64,000 bases of DNA, taken from NCBI GenBank assembly GCA_944391055.1, contig CALXSF010000003.1, positions 1 to 64,000 on the forward strand, read 5' to 3'. Position 1 is the first letter of the stretch. Every line of letters begins with the position of its first letter. This document shows positions 27,792 to 40,200 of the stretch, in pieces. The stretch is from an uncultured Kiritimatiellota bacterium. GTDB lineage: Bacteria; Verrucomicrobiota; Kiritimatiellia; RFP12; DVOR01. Under the pieces are notes generated by a model. The model was not told where the DNA came from. It searched no databases and worked only from the letters and a program-made list of their open reading frames with translations. Position numbers and translations under genes: made by a program.

Positions 27792-28148
27792 ATGCCCCAC
27801 TACGACCTCCCCCACCGCCACGGCCTCGCCGCCCCCCGCGTCCTCGCCAAGATGCCCCCGCCCGACCGCTTCGCCGCCGTCGCCGCCCGCTTCGCCCTCC
27901 TGGGCGACCCCACCCGCCTGCGCATCCTCTGGATCCTCTGCCACTGCGCCGAATGCGTCACCGACCTCGGCGCGATGGTCGGCATGAGCGCCGCCGCCGT
28001 CTCCCACCACCTCCAGGTCCTCCGCCGCGCCGGCCTCGTCGTCTCCAGTCGCCAGGGCAAGGAGATCCACTACACCCTCGCCGACACCCACGAGGCCAAG
28101 CTCCTCCACCGTGCCGTCGACGCCCTCTTCGAGGTCGCCTGCCCCTGA
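27792..28148 (+). CDS. ArsR/SmtB-family transcriptional regulator
   Basis: A 118-residue winged-helix protein. FALLGDPTRLRIL starts the DNA-binding domain and SAAAVSHHLQVLRRAGLV is the recognition helix region. Cys50, Cys52 and Cys55 (LCHCAECVTDL) lie at the start of helix alpha-3, where ArsR/CadC-type sensors hold their metal- or thiol-sensing Cys. A SmtB/CzrA-like alpha-5 site is only partly kept (Asp98, His100, Glu114, but Ala at 111). The N-terminus is His-rich (MPHYDLPHRH). The start is five bases after the uvrB stop and lacks a good ribosome site, suggesting co-translation. No metal exporter is adjacent. The next gene encodes the 8804-residue protein and carries a perfect palindrome at its start, a plausible target. 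The inducer is not known. Confidence 0.88.
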   Translation: MPHYDLPHRHGLAAPRVLAKMPPPDRFAAVAARFALLGDPTRLRILWILCHCAECVTDLGAMVGMSAAAVSHHLQVLRRAGLVVSSRQGKEIHYTLADTHEAKLLHRAVDALFEVACP

Positions 28149-28192
28149 CCTCGCGCGCAACGCCGCCGCCGCCAGCGCCCAAACAAAAGGGT

Positions 28193-28220
28193 TTGCAGGC
28201 GGCGGTGGTTTTGCTAAAGT
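28193..28220 (+). promoter_or_regulatory. Promoter of the 8804-residue protein gene
   Basis: TTGCAG (28193-28198) and TAAAGT (28215-28220) are 16 bases apart, preceded by an A-rich run. The predicted start near 28227 gives a 17-base leader that includes the GAGG ribosome site. Confidence 0.45.
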
Positions 28221-28232
28221 ATCACTGTGATA
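28220..28232. promoter_or_regulatory. Perfect palindrome TATCACTGTGATA, candidate operator
   Basis: Six-base arms around a central T, placed at the -10/transcription start of the giant gene and immediately downstream of the ArsR-type regulator gene. A dimer bound here would occlude polymerase. Binding by the neighbouring ArsR protein is inferred from position only. Confidence 0.45.
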
Positions 28233-28243
28233 TGAGGTACGCA

Positions 28244-31200
28244 ATGAAGACACGATTGCTGAAGCGTTTCGGCGCGTCGGGTTGCCCCGTCGCGCAGGGT
28301 GGGCTTTTTCTCCTTGCGCTCTCTGCCCTTATGCTGACCGCCCCCGCGCCGCTCCGGGCGCAGGCCGCCGACGGGGCCGTCACCGTCACCTTCTCGGGCA
28401 AGAGCGCGGATGCGATCACGGCCTCCGCGCCGTTGGCCTTCGGCGCGCTGGAAAGCCAGAGCTACGATTCCGCCGAGCAGACCGCCGTCACCGCCCGCTA
28501 CGTCCGCCTCTCCGTCGCCGAGGTGCAGTACGACATCAACACCGGCGCCGCCGCCGGTTCGGGCTCCGGCGCACGAGGCGTCGCCTTCGCGGAGTTTGGC
28601 CTCACCTACCAGGGCGAGCCGATCGACCTCTCGGAGGCCACGCTGGACAGCGCCGGCCACAGCGGCGAGCACACCGCCGCCAACCTCTTGGACGGCAGCA
28701 CCGACACCAAGTGGTACCATGAGGCGACGACGACCTGGGTCTCCCTCGACCTCAAGCAGGCCACGACCTTCGACGCCTATGCCTTCACCACCGCCGACGT
28801 CACCTACCGCAACCCCATCGCCTGGACCGTCGAGGTCTCCGACGACAACGCCACCTGGCGGCGCGTCGACCAGCGCAACCTCCGCACCAAGGCCGCCGCC
28901 ACCGCCCTCGGCACCGCCACCGCGCACGCCTTCGCCTTCAACTTCCCCAACACGGACGAGGCCGCCGAGGGCGCCGCCCGCTACGTCCGCTTCCGCCTCA
29001 AACTCCGCGACGCGGCCGGCGGCGGCGACGACGCCTCCTCCGTCGCCCTCCGCGCCGTCGACCTCCTGCGCGACGGCCAGTCCGTCCTCCCCGAGAACAC
29101 CCTCGTCCGTGACTACTCCGCCGTGCGCGCCCAGACGGTGGCCCGCCCCTCCCTCATGCTGACCGACGATGCCGAGGGCACCGCCGAGATCTCAAACCCC
29201 AAGTATTGGACGGCGGGCGCCAACGGCGTCGCCGCCTTCACGCTCGACCTCGGCCAGGCCGTCGCCTTCGATTCCTACACCCTCACCACCGCCGATGTCG
29301 CCTACCGCGACCCCGTCGGCTGGGTCGTCGAGGTCTCCGACGACAACGCGCGCTGGAGCGTCGTCGACGCGCGGAACTGGGCCTCCGACGCCGAGGCCGA
29401 CGCCGCGCTGGGCGCCAACCAGGCCAACACGTATCCCGCCGACCTCGCGGTCGTCGCCCCCGCGCCCCGCCACGCCCGCTATGCCCGCTTCGTCTTCACC
29501 CGCTGGCAGACCCCCGACCACACCGTCTCGTCCGGGCAGGGCGCGGGAAACTACGGCATCGCCCTCTCCGAGATTCGCCTCATCAAGGGCTGCGCGGACC
29601 TCACGGCCCAGGCCACCATCACCGTCTCGCCGGTGGCCACCGAGGGCGACGTCGCCAAGCTTAAGGACGGCGACCTCGCCAACGCTGGCTATAGGGTCGA
29701 CGAGACCGCCCTCTCCGACGAGACCCCCCTCACGGTGACCCTCGACCTCGGCGAGGCCGGCGCCGACTTCGACACCTACCTCATCGCCTGCGCCTCCGCG
29801 CGTTATCGCAATCCCCTGGCCTGGCGCGTCGAGCTCTCCGACGACGGCACGGATTGGGAGGTCTGGGACGAGCGCGGCTATGACGACCTGACGATGGTGC
29901 CGCAAGGCTACGCCAACATCCTCGTCACCCCCAAGGCCGTCCGCTCCGGCGTGCTCCGCGCCTGGCGCTACCTCCGCTGGACCAGCGACGCCGCGACGAG
30001 CGGCGACTATCCCGCGCTGGGGCAGTTCTCCCCGCTCCTCGGCGGCTTCCCCGTCCTCCCCGGCTCCGGCTATTCCGTCTCCGGCTCCGCCACCCAGGCC
30101 AGCTGCGGCTGGGCCAACATCGTCGACGGCGAGTATTGCTACCGCGGCGCCAACGAGAAGGGGTGGGGCAGTGCCTCCCCCGTCACCTTCACGCTCGACC
30201 TCGGCCGCGAGATCGCCTTCGACGGCTACCGCATCCAGCTCGCCGACCACGGCCCCCGCAACCCCGCCCGCTGGACGCTCGAGGCCTCCAACGACCAAGC
30301 GACATGGACGCTCATCGACCGCCAGGACTTCGGCGACGGCGCGGGCGGCTCGGCCTACTTCGGCACCAACAACACCACCACCAACACCTGCTCCGGCCCC
30401 AACGGCGACAACGGCGCGCTCTACACCTGGCGCGACTTCACCCTCCCCGCCGACATTTCCCTCTCCGACGACCCCGTCAACGGCTCCGTCGGCACCCTCA
30501 CCGGCGCGAGCGTCAGCTTCGTCCTCGGCGCCTGCGGGCAGTCGGGCGCGCTGGACATCGCCGGCCCCGGCCTCTACGGCGTCGGCCCCTACCAGGTGCC
30601 CGGCGACGGCTGGAACAACCTCAACCTCTCCGGCACCGGCGCCTACACCCTCTCCGACGTGCATGACTGCGACGGCAACACCGTCGAGGGCATGAGCTTC
30701 ACCGTCGCCGCCAACCACGGCGACCTTGCCCGCGTCGCCGTCACGGAAGACCCCGACTACGACGCCAGCGACGCCGTCATGGCCCCCGGCTACGGCCTCC
30801 TGCGCGCGGGCGCCGAGGCCATGGCCGTCCTCAAGACCAAGAACACCAACCGCGGCGACATCGGGTCGCCGGACTTCGACGAGTACACCATCTCCGGCGT
30901 CCCCTACCGCCAGTTCACCGCCGTCATCTACATCGGCCGCAGCGTCTACACCGCCGGGGAGGACGGGCACGACCCCGTCGTCGTCAAGCAGACCCGCTGG
31001 CGTGGCCTCTCCTCCGGCGGCGCCAACCGCGACTACTACACCAAATACACCTACGTCGACGGCCGCCTCACCATCGTCCCCGACACCGCGAGTGGGACCT
31101 CCAAGGTCGGCCTCTGGGGCGACCCCGCCGTCGCTTGGAGCAACGAGATCGGCAGCGGCGTCATGGTCATCCCCAACCTCACGCCCGACGCCAACGGCAA

Positions 31201-34200
31201 CTTCACCTTCAACCTCTCCTGGAAGAACAACGGAAAGAACAACACCTCGTGGCGCAGCGCCTTCCGTGGCGTCCAGCTCTTCGAGCAGGAGACCCTGTGG
31301 CACGAGCCCCTCGCCGACGAGACCAACGCCATCGGCTTCGCCTTCGGCGCCACCGCCTCCGACGAGGACGACCTCGACCCCGAGGCCCTCTACGGCATGG
31401 ACGGCTACGCCTTCCCCGGCTCCGGCTGGAACGAACTCACCTCCTACGCGCAGACCTTCGCCGACGGCTCCGTCATCGACCGCTTCGGCGAGGCCGTCCC
31501 CGGCCTCACCATGACCCTCGCGCGCGTCAGCGGCTCGAACGGCATCGACTCCAACGGCAACAACCCGCGCGTCCTCCCGCCCTTCGAGCACCGCACGCCC
31601 TACACCCAGAGCCCCGCCCGCGTGACCCTCGAGGGCATCCCCTACGCCAACTACTCCCTGATCCTCTACCTCAACAAGGATCTCGGCTGGGCCAAAGGCT
31701 CGCACATCGGCCCCGTGCGCCTCACCGTCGACGGCGCCACCACCTCCTATACTTACAGGGACGGCGCGCTCGTCATCGGCACGGACGATTGGGGCGACTA
31801 CACCGAGGCCGGCGTCGTCGGCGTCGAGGGCGTGGGCGTCATGGTCATCCCTAACCTCTCCGCCCCGTCGCTCACCTTCGAGACCACCGGCGGCGACTAC
31901 AACTGCCAGCTGCAGGGCTTCCAGATCGTCGAGACCCCCCTCGTCATCCCCACCTACAGCCTCCTCCACGGCTTCCACTTCGACACCATCGACCCGCAGA
32001 ACGCGAACGACGTCGCGCCGCTCGACGTCGGCACCGGCGGCCGCGCCGTCGGCTATCCCTCCGACCTCACTCCCAGTTACCGCCGTCTCGTCGCTGCCGG
32101 CGAGGGCGCCTTCGGTGACAACGCCCTCAAGATGGGGCGCGGCGTCGGCGGCTTGGGCTCCGGCACCAACTCCGACGGCCTCTACCTCCACAACCCCCAA
32201 GGCCTCGGCTGCGGCTCCGACACCGGCTTCACCCTCTCCTTCTTCTGGCGCCTTAACGCCGACGATGCGGGCAATGACCGCGGTATCCTCTCCTTCGTCG
32301 TCGGCGGCCAGCAGTACCGCGTCGGCCGCTACGGCGGCACCTTCCAGTGCTCCCTCTACCCGAACGGCTCCTGGGACGAAGACGACGACGGCGAGGAATA
32401 CTCCGTCTACACCAACATCTCCCAAGGCCAGTGGCACCATGTCGCCATCGTCTACAACCCCGACGTGGCCGCCGACGGCACCGGCAAGGCCGGCCTCGAT
32501 TTCTACCTCGACGGCGAGAAGCAGGGTTCCTTCTACGGCGCCGCCCGCGTCCCCGCCGGCCAGCTGACCCACTTGCTCATCGGCCGCGGTTTCAAGGACA
32601 ACACCCTCCCTGGTTCGTATACCGCGGTCGGGACGGTCAACAGCACGTGCGTCACCAACTACAAGGACAGCGACCTTGACGAGGTCGGCCTCTTCAACTT
32701 CTCCGCCACCGCCGAGGAGGTCGCTTGGCTCGCCCAGAACCCCGTCGGCCTCCCCCCCACGCGCAGCCCCGACGACGCCTGGAACGCCGCCGGCCCCAAC
32801 CTCTCCGCCAAGGTCGACCAAGGTAACTGGAGCCACTTCTTCTTCCGCCCCTCCGGCCTCCGGCACGGGGGCGACCGCGTGCCCGCGCTGACCCCCGGCC
32901 GCGTCCAACTCCGCTCCGCCACCGTGGCCTGGCACTTCGGCGGCAACAACAACGCCAACGCCGTGCGCCTCGTGGTGGTGGACGACTCGGGCAACGTCGC
33001 CGCCGTCTCCGAGCCCTCCGCGCCCACCCCCGCCAACACCGCCGAGCCCACCGTCTTCGCCTTCCCCGAGGGCACGCTCCTGGACTACGACGCGCAATAC
33101 CAGGGCCACTTCGTCCCCGCCGGCACCGTCCCCGCGGTCGGCGCGGCCTTCGACACCGCCCAGCACGTGACCGTCCGCTACGAGACCGTCCCCGGCGAGG
33201 GCGACGTCACCGGCTTCTACGTCGCCGGCAACACGGCCGCCGAGCCCGTCATCGCCTTCGTCTTCGAGACCGACTGGAGCGGCACCGCCGACGGCGACGG
33301 CAACGCCATCAACATCGACGTTTCCGTCGACGGCATGGACACGATGGAGCGCGACGGCTTCTACGGCGTCGTCCCCTACAAGGGCAGCCAGTGGAACCTC
33401 CTCTCCGGTGCCTCGGGGAGCGCCGTCTCCGTCTCCGGCGTCGCGCTCAAGGACTCCGCCGGGCACGAGGGCATCACCCTCTCCGCCACGGCCCGCTCCT
33501 TCGGTTCTTGGCCGTCGGATTCCGCCCTCTCGCTGGAAGGTTGCCTCACCGACCCCTACACCACCGGCTCGGGCGTCACGATGACCGTCGAGGGCATCCC
33601 CTACGACACCTACGACGTCTACGTCTACATGGCCGGCGGGGCGTGGTCGCAGAACGGCTCGGTCATCCTCAACGGCGACACATCCGCCTACTATTACATG
33701 GCCGAGGGCGCCACCGAGGCCTCCGTCGCCGCCTCCAACACCTATTGGGGCGACGCCAGCAGCGACGCCGGCACCCAGGCCGTCCTCGGCGAGAACGTCC
33801 TGCGCATCGCCAACGTCTCCGGCCCCACCCTCACCATCCAGACCGTCCGCGGCTCCGGCAACGGCCGCGCCTGCCTCCACGCCGTCCAGATCGTCGAGCG
33901 CGCCAAGGTCGCCGCCGTCAACGTCAAGATCTGGCACACCAACGACCTCCTCGACGCGGGCACCTACGGCGTCGTGCCCTTCACGGGCGACGCGTGGACC
34001 CGCCTCCGCTTCACCACCACGAACATCAACTGGTCCGGCACCGGCGTCGACACCCAGGGCCGCCCCGTCTCCATCGCCCTCGCCGGCCGCGAGATTGACC
34101 CCAACTCCCGCCCCTCGGGCGCCGATCTGCTCCTCCGCGACGCCCTGCTCGACAACATCGACGGCAACGTCACCGAGCAGCCCTACGTCACCGTCTCGGG

Positions 34201-37200
34201 CATCCCCTACGAGACCTACGACGCCTACGTCTACATGACCGCCAGCCAGTGGGACCTGAACGGCTCGGTCGTCGTGAACGACGACGAGACCCGCTTCTAC
34301 ACCATGAACGGCTCCGAGCCCGCCGTCGCCTCCGAGAACACCGCCTGGGGCAACCCGCAGACCGACACGCCCATCCTCGGCACCAACGTCATCCGCATCC
34401 CCGGCCTCTCCGGCGACACCCTCAAACTCCACGCCCGCCGCAACGACGCCAACTCTTGGCGCGGTTCCATCGCCGCCGTCCAGATCGTCGGGCGCGTCGA
34501 CGTCGAGCCCGACGACACCTGGGTCGCCACCCTCACCGGCGACACCGTCGCCTCCACCCTCACCCTCACCACCACCGACGGCGCCTCCACCGCCCTCTTC
34601 CCCGACCTCCCCGAGGGCGCGAAGGTCGAGCTCACCGCCGAGGCCGACGCCACGCTCACCCTCAACGCCGCGCTCCCCGCGCTGGCCTCGCTCACCGTCA
34701 TCGGCCCCGGCACGCTCACCCTCGCCGGCCCCAACGCCATCACCGCCGCCGAGGCCACGATCGCCTCCGGCGCGCTCGCCTGCGGCCCCGGGATCCTCAC
34801 CCTCACGGGCGAGGAGGCCGCGCTCACCATCGCCGCGGAGGCCGCCTTCCGGCCCCTCGGGCAGGACGGCGCGCGCTTCGCCCTCGCCCTCGCCGGCCCC
34901 GGCGCCGTCGAGGTCGCCGCCGGGCAGGACGTGACGCTCGCCGCCGCCGCCCCCAACTACTCCGGCGCCGTCACCGTCGCGGGCACGCTCCGCCTCGGCG
35001 CCGACAACGCCCTCGGCGTGGGCACCGTCACCGTCCCCGCCGGCGGCGTCCTGGACCTCAACGGCTTCGTCCTCACGCAGGCCCTCACCCTCTCCGGCGG
35101 CACCCTCCGCAACGCCGTCTCCGGTTTCGCCGCCTCCGTCAACTTCGGCGCAGGCTCTGGCTCCGTCGCCGAGGGTGAGACCGGCGGCCTCGTCCCCATG
35201 CTCGGCGCGTATTGGACGGACACCACTGCGGCCACCGACCGCGAGACCGGCGCTTTCACCTTCTATCCCTTGGAGCGGATCGCCGTCTCCGGCGCCGAGC
35301 CCGCCTTCGCCGGCGAGCCCGGCTCCCTCCGCTGGGCCACCGACAACACGTGGAGCAACACCGCCAACGCCACCTCCTTCCTCAAGGGTTACCTCGACGA
35401 CACGGGCAGTTACACCCTCAACATGGACGTGCCCGAGGCCGTCGCCGCCTCCGGCTACGACCTCTACATCTACTCCTCCACCGACGCCAACGGCGCCTTC
35501 TCCGCCCGCCTCGTGAGGGGCGACGACGGGACGGAGGTCGCCTACACTTACGCCGACGGCGTCCTTGTCGCCGGGAGCACGTCGGGGTGGGGGAGCAGCG
35601 TCCTGGGCCGCTCCACCCTCGCCGAGGGCACCAACGTCATGGTGCTGCGCGGCCGCACCGACCGCAGCCTCCGCATCCGCTTCCCCAACAGCAGCGGACG
35701 CGGCGGCGTCGCCGCCCTCCAGATGGTCACGCACGGCGCCGCCGTCACCGGCCCGGTCACCGTCACCGCCGATTCCACCCTCGAGGCCGCGGCGGCCATC
35801 CGCTTCGCCTCCGCCGTCACCGGCGCGGGCAACCTCACCAAGACCGGCGCGGGGGCGCTGACGCTCGAGGGCGCGGATCTCGGCGAGCGCACCCTCGACG
35901 TCGAGGCCGGCGCCGCCGACTTTGCCGCCAGCAACACCACGGCCGCCCTGGCCCTCTCCCTTCGGGCGGGCGCCTCCGCCGCCGTCTCCGCCGACCTCGA
36001 GCTCGCCAACCTCTCCGGCGCGGGCGCGCTCACCCTCGCCGAGGGCGTCACGCTCGGCCTCAACGCCGGCGAGGCGCTCTTCGAGGGCTCCGTCGCCGTC
36101 ACGGGGGGCGCCGAGGCTGCCTTGGCCCACGACTGGAGCCTCTCCTTCGACACCGGCTGGGACAACATCAACAACTCCTCCACCCTCTTCGGCCTCGAGG
36201 GCTATCAGGTCGAGGGCACCAACTGGAACAAGATGGGTTCCGCCGGCAGTGACATCACCGACCATACCGTCACCGACCCCAAACGCGGCGATGGCACGAC
36301 CCTCAGCGGCGTCTCCATGCACTTCCGCACCCAGGGTTCCACGTGGTATCGCTCCGGCTACGGCGACCACATGATGAAGGGCTACACCAACGGCCCCGCG
36401 CGAATGACCTTCTCCGGCCTGCCCGCTGGCGACTATGAGGTGCTTGTCTACGGCTCCAGCAACACCGCCCGCGCCAACTCCCCGATCAAGGTCATCACCT
36501 CCGACGGGGCGCGCTACTACACCTACGTGGACGGTGCGCTCACCGCCTCCGAGGCCGTTCCCGCCGCCGGCTGGGGCCTCTCCAACTACGACGTCGTCTC
36601 CAACGGCCAGCGCCTCGGCCTCTCCGTCATCAAGGCCCCCGCCACCGTCGGCGAGGACGGCTCCCTCGTCATCGAGATGAGCGACAGCGACGACCCCGCC
36701 GCCGGCCCCGGCCTCGATTGGCAGATGCCCTCGGGCGTCGCCGTCATGGGCGGCATCGGCGGCTTCCAGCTCTTCCGCGTCTCCGACGAGCAGCCCGCCG
36801 CCGCCGTCCCCACCGCGACAATCGCCCAGCGCGGCGGCACGCAGACCTTCCTCTCCCTCCCCGAGGGCCTCACCCTCTCCGCCCTCGGCGGCGAGCTCAT
36901 CTATGGCGGCTCCGACGCCGTCGTCGTCGGCGACCTCTTCGCCAACGGCGGCGACCTCACCTCCCTCTCCGCCCAGACCCTCACGGCCGAGTACACCGAG
37001 CTCACCCAGGGCGCCGTGGATCTCGGCGGCCTGGCCAGCGACGCGGCCTCCGCCCGGCCCACCGCCGTGGAGCAGGACGACGCCACGGTGCGCAACTTCC
37101 GCCTCCGCGAGGAGGGCGAGATCCTCTACCGCGACATCGCCGACTTCGACAAGTGGTTCCCCGAGGGCTTCATCCCCGTCGGCCACTACCGCATCCGCCT

Positions 37201-40200
37201 GAGCGGCGACCTGGCCGACCAGCTGCCCTTCCCCTTCACCTTCACCGTGCTGGGCGCCGACCCCACCGCCACCTTCACCGTCTATGACGCGACGGGCGCG
37301 GAGGCCGCCGCGGGCACCTGGAGCGCCGAGGGCAGCACCATCACCCTCCACTCCTCCGGCGCCATCGTCGGCGACGTCTCCACCCTCCCCGCCCCGCGCT
37401 TCCACTACGCCTTCGACGGCAACGTGAACGCCGCCGCCGACGCCACCCAGCAGCTGAACCTCACCGGCTCCTCGCCCGCCTACACCGACGAGGACGTCGA
37501 GAACGGCCGGGCCCTCTCCGCCGGGCAGCCGTGGACCAACGGCAACGGCGGCGACTGGGCCTTCGGCGAGGGCGACGACTGGTCGCTCGGCCTCTACGTG
37601 AACATCGGCCCGACCTGCGCCGCCAACACGGTGCTCGTGGGCATGACCGACGGATCCGGCCAATCCTCCGCCATGGGCGGCCTCACCCTCGCCACCGGCG
37701 ACGAGGCCGACACCGTCACCCTCTGGCAACGCACCGCCGACGGCAAGGCCGAGGTCGCCACCGCCGACCTCGGGCCCGGCGGCAACGACGCCTGGCACTT
37801 CATCCTCGTCACCCACACCGCCTCCACCATCAAGATTTACGTGGACAACGAGCTGAGGGCCACCGCCTCGGGCGACTTCTCCGTCCGCCAGGCCGCCTTC
37901 CAGATGGGTTCCATCCGTGGTACGGCCATCTCCGACTTCGGGCTTTCGAACTGGGTCGGCCAAGACGTCAAGGCCGACGACCTGGCCATCTGGGGCGCGG
38001 CCCTGCGCGAGGGCCAGCTGGCGATGGCCATGGCCCGCGTCGTCGGCAAGTGGCATTGGCACGCCGGCGACACGCCCGCCGCCCTCTTCGACCCCGCCGC
38101 CGAGGACTGGGCCGACATCCTGGGCGCCGCCTCGCCGTGGGTGAACGACGGCACGCACTCCGCCCGCGCCACCCTTACCGTCCCCGCCACCCTCGCGGAC
38201 GTCGTCCAGGCGCTCACCGACCACGCCTTCGCCGCGCGCTTCCTCGCCCTCGACGGCGTCGGCATCACGCACGCCGTCCCCGCCGACGGCGCCGTGCCCG
38301 CCCTGCCCGCCACGGTCACGGACTTCGCCGTCTCCAACGACCTGACGCTCGACCTGCGCAACCTCGGCGCCGACACGCTCGGCCAGGCCATCGGCGGCTC
38401 CACCGGCGCCAAGGTCGTCGACGGCGAGTGGCGCGGCGACGTCGCCCTCCGCAACGCCCCCGACGGCTTCGCCGTCGAGGCCCAGAACCTCGGCGACGGC
38501 ATCTACCTCACCGCCGAGATCGACGACCCCGACTACATCCCGCCCCACGAGTGGGGCATGTCCTTCGACACGCTTTGGGACAGTTTGGACGCCGCCACCT
38601 TCTATGGCATCGAGAGCTACCAAGTGGAAGGCGCGAACTGGAACTCCTTCTCCGCCGGCACCGACGTCACCGTCAACAATCCCAAGCTCGGCGACGGCAC
38701 GACCCTCAGCGGCGTCTCCATGCGCTTCCAGACGCAGGGCGGCACGTGGTATCGCTCCAGCTACGGCGACCTCATGATGAAGGGCTACACCAACGGCCCC
38801 GCGCGGATGACCTTCTCCGGCCTGCCCGCCGGCAAGTACGAGGTGCTGCTCTACGGCTCCAGCACCACCAACCGCCCGAACTCCCCGCTCAAGGTCATCA
38901 CCTCCTCCGAGGCCCTCTACTACACCTATGTGGGCGGCGCGCTCGTCGCCTCCGAGGAGGTCCCCGCCGCCGGCTGGGGCCAGTCCAACTACAACACCGT
39001 CTCCAACGGCCAGCGCCTCGGCACCTCCGTCATCAAGGCCCCCGCCACCGTCGGCGACGACGGCTCGCTCATCCTTGAGTTCTCCGACAGCGACGACCCC
39101 GAGGCGGGCCCCGGCCTCGATTGGCAGATGCCCGAGGGCGTCGCCGTCATGGGCGGCATCGGCGGCTTCCAGCTCTTCCGCGTCGCCGACGTGCCCACCT
39201 ACACGCGCACCGTCTCCGGCGACGGCGAGACCTGGCGCCAGGCCGACGCGTGGACCAACGCCGCCACCGGCGAGACCGCCGACGTGCCCGAGGACGGCGC
39301 CATCCTCATCGTCTCCCTCTCCGGCGACGCCACCCTCACCGTCTCCCAGGCCGGGCTGGACTTCGCCCAACTCCGCCTCCTGGGCGAGGGGACGCTGACC
39401 CTCAGCTTCGACGGCACGTGGATCACCGACGCCGACTACCGCTCCATCCCCTTGGGCGGCTCGCTTGATCAGACCCTCCTCACCGGCCGCCACGACCCCG
39501 ACCGCGTCCGCGTCTGGATGGCGCCCCTCCCCTACGGCGCCACCGCCTCGCTCACGCACGGCGACGCCTCCGCCATCGCCGAGATCACCCTCCCCGCCGA
39601 ACTCTACCCCGACGAGACCGGCACCGTCTCCGTCAACTTCTGGGACTTCACCGACGGTGACAACGACAACAACAGCACCGAGGGCCGCCTCACCGGCTCC
39701 ACCGCCGCCCCCGACCCCTACCGCACTTGGTGGGAATATTGGAACGAATATCCCACCTTCGAGGATGGCCAGAACGGCCAGAGCCGGACGTGGGATCTTG
39801 ACTTCGTCCCCAACGCCCAGAAGGGCGCCGCCGGCGCAGCCGTCACCACCGTCGAGGACGCCATCACCCTCAACATCTGGAACAGTTACGGCGGTGGCCG
39901 CAATACCGACCGGAAGTTGCTCGAGGGCTTCCTCAATGACCGCCCCGTGGGCCAGAACAGCGGCGACAACTCCAACCTCTCCATCCGTGTCCCCGAGGAT
40001 TGGGGCGCCTACACCGCCGTCATCTACGTCTCCAACAACCAGACCTTCGAGAACAAATGGCTGCCCAAGTACGTCAACGGCCGTATCTACACCTATAATG
40101 CGGACGGCGCGCTTTGGGACATCACCGACGAGTGGGGCGGCTCTTACGACGGCACCTATGACAACAACCCCGACGACGAGGCCTACTGGTGGGGCCAGAA

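Noticed and set aside
26828..28243. N-terminal extension of the giant gene through uvrB and the ArsR gene
   Set aside because: The frame is open by chance and Pro/Ser/Arg-rich. The true start at 28244 has a ribosome site and a signal peptide.
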